From NCBI RefSeq assembly GCF_001956855.1, contig NZ_MTHD01000002.1:186001-250000 (forward strand): a stretch of DNA of 64,000 nucleotides, given 5' to 3'. Numbering within the stretch: the stretch's first letter is position 1; each line of letters begins with the position of its first letter. The notes below the pieces were generated by a model that saw only the letters and a list, made by a program, of their open reading frames with translations, did not search any database and was not told where the DNA came from. The position numbers and the translations under genes were made by a program. This stretch comes from Azonexus hydrophilus. Its GTDB lineage: Bacteria > Pseudomonadota > Gammaproteobacteria > Burkholderiales > Rhodocyclaceae. Of the stretch, positions 60,121 through 64,000 are shown one piece after another.

Positions 60121-60357
60121 TCATCGTGGCACCCCCTTTCCTGCGGTCTTGGCCCGCCCGTTCCTGTCCATGCCGTGTTGCTGCACCAGCGCCTCCAATT
60201 CCGGTAGGAAGCTCTGGTTTCCAAATTCATCGAGAACAACTTTTCTGTAGGCTTGATGCTGATGAGGCGACGGCATACCAACCGCCGCCGTGTCGAGGAT
60301 GCGGCTAACCCGCTGCATCAAAAGACGCATGATGGCCTCGGTCAGTGGATTCACCAT
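60121..60357 (-). CDS. Small protein, 78 residues (element C)
   Basis: MVNPLTEAIMRLLMQRVS ... then the same AYRKVVLDEFGNQSFLPELEALVQQHG as in A. The N-terminal half has more changes than the C-terminal half (for example AIMRLLMQRVS against DVMRLLMPRIS, and SPHQHQ against SAHQFQ). Its ATG overlaps the rep stop. Confidence 0.6.
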   Translation of the reverse strand: MVNPLTEAIMRLLMQRVSRILDTAAVGMPSPHQHQAYRKVVLDEFGNQSFLPELEALVQQHGMDRNGRAKTAGKGVPR

Positions 60358-61424
60358 TGCCCAAGCCTCATTTCGTCATAGCGCCGCCGCACATCGGTTT
60401 CCCAGGTCAGATCGTCGTGAATCCGATCCAGTTTTTTGCGCAGCAGTGCGAAACTTTCATCGAAGCCGATTTCGGGCGTCTTGCGTTTGATACCGTGAAT
60501 GGCGCCAAGGCGTTTCAGGTAGCCATAGACGCTGATCGCCATCCGGGTTTCACGCTCTTCCAATAGCGCGAGCGTATCCAGTTCCCGAACGACACCGAGA
60601 CCAGCCATTTGGCGAACCCGTTCCTGCAAGTCTGCCCACACCGGATGCACTGGCCAGCGCGAACGGTTGCTATCGTCAGTTTGAATGCGCAGGGTTGTAT
60701 GGTCATGGACCAGTACCCGCAGCAAATCGCCCTGGCGTTCTTCCAGGTCGGCAAAGGTCTGAATGCCGAAGGTACGCAGCCACGCCTTGCGAATCTGCCA
60801 TTCAATGCGCCAGACGTTTTCTGAACACTGCCAGAGATCGAAGAACCACGTTTTAGCGCTCTTCTCCTGAATCTCATCGACCTTGTTATAGACCCGCAAG
60901 ACGACATCACCTTCGCCGAATCCGAACGTCTGCACCTTCCGGTTTTTGCGGAACTGCTTGTCCTTGGTCGTCGCGCTGACGAAGTTGTCTTCGTTGAAAT
61001 CGATGGCCGGGATTTGATAGTCGAACGTGAAATCAACCCGTGACAGGTGTTCCGGCATGAAAGTCGTATAGCCAACTGATGCCGCCCAATCGAGAAAGCG
61101 CCGATGCAGTGCCGATGCCCCGTATTGCCACAGTGCGAAGCTGCGGTAGGTGACAAAGAAATTCGGTTTGTTGAATTCGCCGAACTGGATACTGAAGGCA
61201 TCGTTCTCAATCAGGAAGGGATAACCGCTGCCGGTACCGTGGGACGCCAGCAGGAAGGTTTCCGAACCCAGCTTGATTGCCTTGGGATGGCGAATCTTGG
61301 CAAGGCGCAGGGATTCCTTTTCAACGGTCAGACGGGTGAAGTCGAGCGAGCAATCGGACAGTGCCGCGAGGTAATACGCGCACTCGATGGTGTCGTGGCC
61401 GAAAAGAAGGAATTGAACGTTCAT
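60351..61424 (-). CDS. Rep_trans-like replication initiator (element C)
   Basis: A 357-residue Rep almost identical to that of element A, with the same motifs (SRVDFTFDYQ, RVYNKVDEI, VWRIEWQIRKAWLRTFGI, VHPVWADLQ). Similarity to A breaks off at the very N-terminus: C opens MNVQFLLFGHD where A opens MKFLLFGHD. The breakpoint of the two elements therefore lies at the rep start codon. Confidence 0.75.
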   Translation of the reverse strand: MNVQFLLFGHDTIECAYYLAALSDCSLDFTRLTVEKESLRLAKIRHPKAIKLGSETFLLASHGTGSGYPFLIENDAFSIQFGEFNKPNFFVTYRSFALWQYGASALHRRFLDWAASVGYTTFMPEHLSRVDFTFDYQIPAIDFNEDNFVSATTKDKQFRKNRKVQTFGFGEGDVVLRVYNKVDEIQEKSAKTWFFDLWQCSENVWRIEWQIRKAWLRTFGIQTFADLEERQGDLLRVLVHDHTTLRIQTDDSNRSRWPVHPVWADLQERVRQMAGLGVVRELDTLALLEERETRMAISVYGYLKRLGAIHGIKRKTPEIGFDESFALLRKKLDRIHDDLTWETDVRRRYDEMRLGQW

Positions 61425-61428
61425 CGCT

Positions 61429-61857
61429 TCACTTCTTGAATTGTTGTTCGGTCACATACTGGTCTTTGAATAAAGGTTCAGGCTTTTCGTTGCCAAGCTC
61501 TCCCTCTAGTTCAAAGAAATGTTTGTTGGCCAGCGAACGAAAAGTGCCGCGAGGGCCGCCCAGATAAAAAAGTGGTTCGTACGCTTCGCCCAGGTGTTCA
61601 GCCACGAAGCGTTCGTGGTGTTCTTCCTCTGGTGGCAGAGGATGACCAATCGCTTCTGGGAGATTTTGCTCCAGTTCATCAAGAGCTGAAGTGAGAAGGT
61701 CGGCAATGATCTGGGTACGGCTTTTTTGCGGGTACATCTCGCACAACGCAGCAATCTTTGCAGCGACGTGGATAGGCAACCGAAAGGAGAACTGCTTGGG
61801 TGTTAGGCGCGTGTTGTCAGGCGATGCCCATGCGTCGTGAAGGTTGGATGCTTTCAT
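61429..61857 (-). CDS. RHH-type regulator, version 2 (element C)
   Basis: A 142-residue protein with a ribbon-helix-helix core (FSFRLPIHVAAKIAALCEMYPQKSRTQIIADLLTSALDELE, about 22-62) and an acidic tail with HPLPPEEEHHERFVAEHLGE. It replaces the unrelated RHH protein of element A at the same spot, 4 bases before rep. The start at 61857 (MKASNLHDAW) was chosen over the upstream ATG at 61872. Confidence 0.75.
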   Translation of the reverse strand: MKASNLHDAWASPDNTRLTPKQFSFRLPIHVAAKIAALCEMYPQKSRTQIIADLLTSALDELEQNLPEAIGHPLPPEEEHHERFVAEHLGEAYEPLFYLGGPRGTFRSLANKHFFELEGELGNEKPEPLFKDQYVTEQQFKK

Positions 61858-61933
61858 GAGAACACCGATCAAATGTTGTTAAACATTCGCGCAATGTACG
61901 CTCTGCTTTTTGCCATGTCAAACGATTCTGGTC

Positions 61934-61993
61934 GGCATCAACGCCGTGCGGAGCGCGTCGCTCCGCTGCCGTGCTGCGCACGGCGTTGATGCC
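61934..61993. repeat. 17-bp inverted repeat with inner hairpin, element C
   Basis: Arms 61934-61950 and 61977-61993 are exact complements (GGCATCAACGCCGTGCG arm). The loop itself folds (GGAGCG/CGCTCC around CGT, 61950-61964). Same location as the hairpin at 43550-43616 of element A but no sequence similarity. Confidence 0.85.
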
Positions 61994-62052
61994 TAGTCGA
62001 TATGTCGTTTTGATTGTGTCAAAGAAGGCAGTGTCATAGACTGCGGTTTTCA

Positions 62053-62081
62053 ATGTATCCATAGCCCCCCGTGTTACTTGG
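62053..62081. promoter_or_regulatory. 29-bp box conserved between elements A and C (C copy)
   Basis: Identical to 43668-43696. Here the bases after it are GTGGGGAGGGGG, so a weaker hairpin can form with the CCCCCC of the box. Confidence 0.7.
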
Positions 62082-62134
62082 GTGGGGAGGGGGTTAGTTT
62101 GAGCAAACGAAGTCCTAAATCAGTACCTGCTGCA

Positions 62135-62566
62135 ATGAACCCCAATGTATCGCAAAATTGCGATACACTTGGGTGGGCTTTCAGAGTCTACGTGTCGCCA
62201 ACGGAACGAAGCGCCCAGAAAGAGGTCGACTGTCAGAGTGCTATAGCGATAATTAATTTGAAAACTAGGTTGCGATATTTAGCTAACACTCCAAAGATCG
62301 ACTGGAAGAAGCCGCATGCTAGGAAACTGAAGGGCGTTAAAGATATATATGAAATTCGATTTGAGGCAAACAACGTACAGCACCGGCCCCTCGGTTTTTT
62401 TGGGCTTGGTTTAAAAGAGTTTACTATTCTTTTGTGGGCTACCCATAAGCAAGATATTTATGACCCAAGTGAAGCTATCGAAACCGCTGAAAAAAGACGA
62501 GGCCAAGTTGAGAGAGGTCAAGCCAGTAGTGTGCCTCTCAAAATTAATGGAAAGCACTTTCCATGA
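62135..62566 (+). CDS. Gp49/HigB-like putative toxin (element C cargo)
   Basis: A 143-residue protein (125 if translation begins at the GTG at 62192). It fits the phage-derived Gp49-like/HigB toxin group: WAFRVYVSPTERSAQKEVD, YLANTPKIDWKKPHARKLKGVKDIYEIRFEANN and PLGFFGLGLKEFTILLWATHKQDIYDPSEAIETAEKRRGQVE, with the basic active-site pattern of RelE-like RNases. A 22-base palindrome lies inside the first codons, so the downstream GTG start is possible. It overlaps the next gene by about 100 bases. Confidence 0.75.
   Translation: MNPNVSQNCDTLGWAFRVYVSPTERSAQKEVDCQSAIAIINLKTRLRYLANTPKIDWKKPHARKLKGVKDIYEIRFEANNVQHRPLGFFGLGLKEFTILLWATHKQDIYDPSEAIETAEKRRGQVERGQASSVPLKINGKHFP
62146..62167. promoter_or_regulatory. 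Operator-like palindrome at the start of the element C cargo operon
   Basis: TGTATCGCAA-AA-TTGCGATACA, arms of 10 bp that are exact complements. It overlaps the 5' end of the toxin frame, where HTH antitoxins usually bind their own operon. Confidence 0.7.
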
Positions 62567-63080
62567 TATTCATGACGCAAGCGTACGAGAGGCTTATGTC
62601 GAAGCAGAACTGGTTAATGGACTAGCTCATCAAATACGAATTATTCGTCAGCAACGCGGCTGGTCTCAGAAAGATTTTGCCAAAAAACTAGGAACAACTC
62701 AAACAACTGTTTCTAGATTAGAAGATCCATCGTACGGTCGGTATAGCATCCGCTCGCTTTTATCGGTTAGCAAGGTGTTTGATGTTGCTCTATTTGTTCG
62801 TTACCTTCCGTTTTCTAAGTTTGTGCCTTCTGTCTGGGATACTTCCCCAGAAAATTTTGAAGCAGCACCTTATGCTGAGGAAATATCTTCTATTGAATTT
62901 TTCGATGAACGGGAAGATTCTTTCTACTGCAAAGCGTTGATTGGCAATAGGGGGGCTAACTGTTATACAGAGGTTGATTTTTCGAGCATTAACAATTCGT
63001 TAGATGTTGTGATGGCGCTAGATGCTTGCACTGTGTTAACCGAAACGCCGGTTTTTGAATTCAAATATTTGGATGAATAA
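62460..63080 (+). CDS. XRE-family putative antitoxin (element C cargo)
   Basis: A 206-residue protein with an XRE helix-turn-helix (LAHQIRIIRQQRGWSQKDFAKKLGTTQTTVSRLED, about 54-88) and an unfamiliar C-terminal half. The start at 62460 overlaps the toxin gene by more than 100 bases; a later start (the Met at residue 30, MESTFHDIHDAS, base 62547) would overlap far less and fits the family better. It is followed by the third gene after 1 base. Confidence 0.75.
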   Translation: MTQVKLSKPLKKDEAKLREVKPVVCLSKLMESTFHDIHDASVREAYVEAELVNGLAHQIRIIRQQRGWSQKDFAKKLGTTQTTVSRLEDPSYGRYSIRSLLSVSKVFDVALFVRYLPFSKFVPSVWDTSPENFEAAPYAEEISSIEFFDEREDSFYCKALIGNRGANCYTEVDFSSINNSLDVVMALDACTVLTETPVFEFKYLDE

Positions 63081-63081
63081 T

Positions 63082-63510
63082 ATGGATAACAGCACAAACT
63101 ATGATATTTTAGTTGCTGAAAAATTTCAATTAAACGGCAGATTAACATCACCCGAGTACTATGTTGACGGAATTAGCCAAATGTTTCTCGGTTATCCAAT
63201 TACTAAAACACTATTTCACACAATTGCATACCCGGGAAATGGTGATCGTAAAGAGCAAAGAAAAGCTTCGCACCTTTTAACGATGCCGACAATTCGGGCA
63301 GTTGAGTATGCGAACCTAATTTTGACTGCAGCAAAAAACTCAGAGCCTCAACTATTGGAAGATATAAGTCCACGCGAGAGGAAAAAACTACTCGGCATAC
63401 TTAACCGGTTTCAATTAGACGAGGAGGCTTCTCAGCAAATGACAAATTTGTCTTCTACTATTCCTGAGAAAAATCCTAAGTCTGGAAAATTGCCGAAGAC
63501 GGAAAAGTAA
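63082..63510 (+). CDS. Unknown third gene of the element C cassette
   Basis: A 142-residue protein of no recognised family. It opens MDNSTNYDILVAEKFQLNGRL, has a hydrophobic central part (MFLGYPITKTLFHTIAYPG) and helices with charged faces (VEYANLILTAAKNSEPQLLEDISPRERKKLLGILNRF). It does not look like SecB by sequence. Its place, third after toxin and antitoxin, is that of the SecB-like gene in element A, so it may be an unrecognised partner or chaperone. Confidence 0.55.
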   Translation: MDNSTNYDILVAEKFQLNGRLTSPEYYVDGISQMFLGYPITKTLFHTIAYPGNGDRKEQRKASHLLTMPTIRAVEYANLILTAAKNSEPQLLEDISPRERKKLLGILNRFQLDEEASQQMTNLSSTIPEKNPKSGKLPKTEK

Positions 63511-63645
63511 CGGTTAATTTTTATAAATTTTGTACGGTAAGCACGAAATTTATAATTGTGGCCGCATTGCTCATTTTTGTCAGAAAATAAAGGCAAGGCG
63601 CCAGTTCTCTGAAGTGTATGAGTTGGCGAGCCATAGATTCAAGCA
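63511..63645. other. Right end of element C with attR
   Basis: No gene. The last 33 bases before the core GAGCCA (63628-63633) match the right end of element A at about three of four positions (CCAGT.CTC.GAA.TGT.TGA). AT-rich before that. Confidence 0.65.
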
Positions 63646-63673
63646 AAAAGCCCACTTTTCGAAGTGGGCTTTT
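63646..63673. terminator. tRNA-Asn-type terminator after element C
   Basis: A 12-bp stem AAAAGCCCACTT/AAGTGGGCTTTT with loop TTCG. It is the original terminator of the second tRNA-Asn, now more than 10 kb from it. Confidence 0.8.
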
Positions 63674-63780
63674 TGCGTTTCTACGGGGGGTTTTAATATG
63701 CGAATTTGGCTTGTCTGATTTCGAAAATATGCTTTTGTTGTATGTGTTTAAAATAATTATTTCCGGGTTTTTATTTGTTT

Positions 63781-63794
63781 TGATTTTGATCAAA
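63781..63794 (+). promoter_or_regulatory. Perfect FNR/ANR-type box upstream of the ion-channel gene
   Basis: TTGATTTTGATCAA fits the TTGAT-N4-ATCAA consensus at all positions. A TACACT -10-like hexamer lies at 63814-63819, which would place the box close to -40 from the start of transcription, a class II activating position. The gene starts at 63897. It suggests induction under low oxygen. Confidence 0.7.
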
Positions 63795-63896
63795 TAACTT
63801 GATCTTCTCGGTTACACTCCGGATGCTCCGCGCTTGAATGAGTATGGCATTCTCTGGCCGGATTCCTTTTTTTCATTATTCATCAAGGAAATTCAA

Positions 63897-64000
63897 GTGA
63901 GTTCAGCAAGCGAACAATCACCCGGCATGGTTGAGCGGGCGGGTACCTGGGTCGAGAGTGGCCCGGTACAAAAGTTCATCATGATCCTGATCATCATCAA
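63897..64000 (+). CDS. Voltage-gated ion channel/transporter, start only
   Basis: The frame starts at the GTG at 63897 with AAGGAAAT 8 bases upstream and runs off the window after 34 codons. The end MVERAGTWVESGPVQKFIMI followed by LIIIN leads into a hydrophobic helix; this is the opening of the bacterial Ion_trans (voltage-gated K+/Na+ channel-like) proteins that continue with AIILGLET. The assignment rests on this short part only. Confidence 0.5.
   Translation, partial: MSSASEQSPGMVERAGTWVESGPVQKFIMILIII

Larger units (their letters stand above)
58198..63633. mobile_element. Integrative element C, sister of A, nested in attR of B
   Basis: About 5.4 kb. Its left junction is not a full tRNA but the 45-bp tRNA 3' fragment that is the right repeat of element B; its right junction is GAGCCA (63628-63633) followed by TAGATTCAAG. 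It is colinear with element A at a fixed offset of 18,301 bases over the recombinase, tiny genes and rep, and then diverges. Different cargo: toxin, HTH protein, unknown. Insertion into the repeat of B means C arrived after B, or B captured a site already filled. Confidence 0.85.

Overview
The window looks like a chromosomal piece of a high-GC betaproteobacterium, most likely Rhodocyclales (Dechloromonas/Azonexus-like). The signs are the gloB - methyltransferase - rnhA - dnaQ block, a polyhydroxyalkanoate locus (phaC, two phaB genes, phaR), a Wolinella-type quinol:fumarate reductase and many conserved housekeeping genes. Genus is inference; no rRNA is present.

Bases 1-39,800 are ordinary core genome: lipase-like hydrolase, dnaQ, rnhA, methyltransferase and gloB; a response regulator; a DUF748 envelope protein; rmuC; a kinase-HDOD-GAF fusion; bamD/rluD/pgeF; the PHA genes; an ABC exporter with its HlyD-like adaptor; a LysR/TauE pair; a small toxin-antitoxin pair; sulP-usp; frdCAB; a DinG-type helicase; an orphan ATP-grasp-like gene; mobB-moeA-moaD; an AlbA/Schlafen-type regulator; and rbgA (ylqF). 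A short motif, TGCGGTCRAC with preferred flank RATGT, recurs 19 times (my count by eye) in the core parts and is absent from the mobile parts.

Bases 39,866-63,633 are a mobile hot spot built around two tRNA-Asn genes. Element A (39,897-45,399) and element C (about 58,198-63,633) are sister elements of about 5.4 kb with a large serine recombinase at the tRNA end, two tiny genes and a Rep_trans-like replication initiator. The two are colinear and nearly identical over this half. Past the start of rep they diverge: a different ribbon-helix-helix regulator, a different large hairpin and a different three-gene toxin-antitoxin-like cargo. In A the cargo is a DUF4258 toxin, an HTH antitoxin and a SecB-like chaperone. 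In C it is a Gp49/HigB-like toxin, an HTH antitoxin and an unknown third protein. A 29-bp sequence is conserved between A and C inside the divergent part. Element B (52,914-58,242) is a tyrosine-recombinase element in the second tRNA-Asn. It has its own related Rep, an AlpA-like protein, and two cargo genes, one of which is a STAS - HATPase - STAS protein. Element C sits in the right attachment site of B, so the two are nested.

Between A and the second tRNA-Asn lies a run of four same-strand genes separated by attC-like sites and with no integron integrase nearby (a CALIN-type cassette cluster, 45,540-48,870). It is followed by core genes (DUF1330, two DUF3592 proteins, a periplasmic protein, a diguanylate cyclase). 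The right edge returns to core sequence with a perfect FNR-type box upstream of an ion-channel gene that runs off the window.
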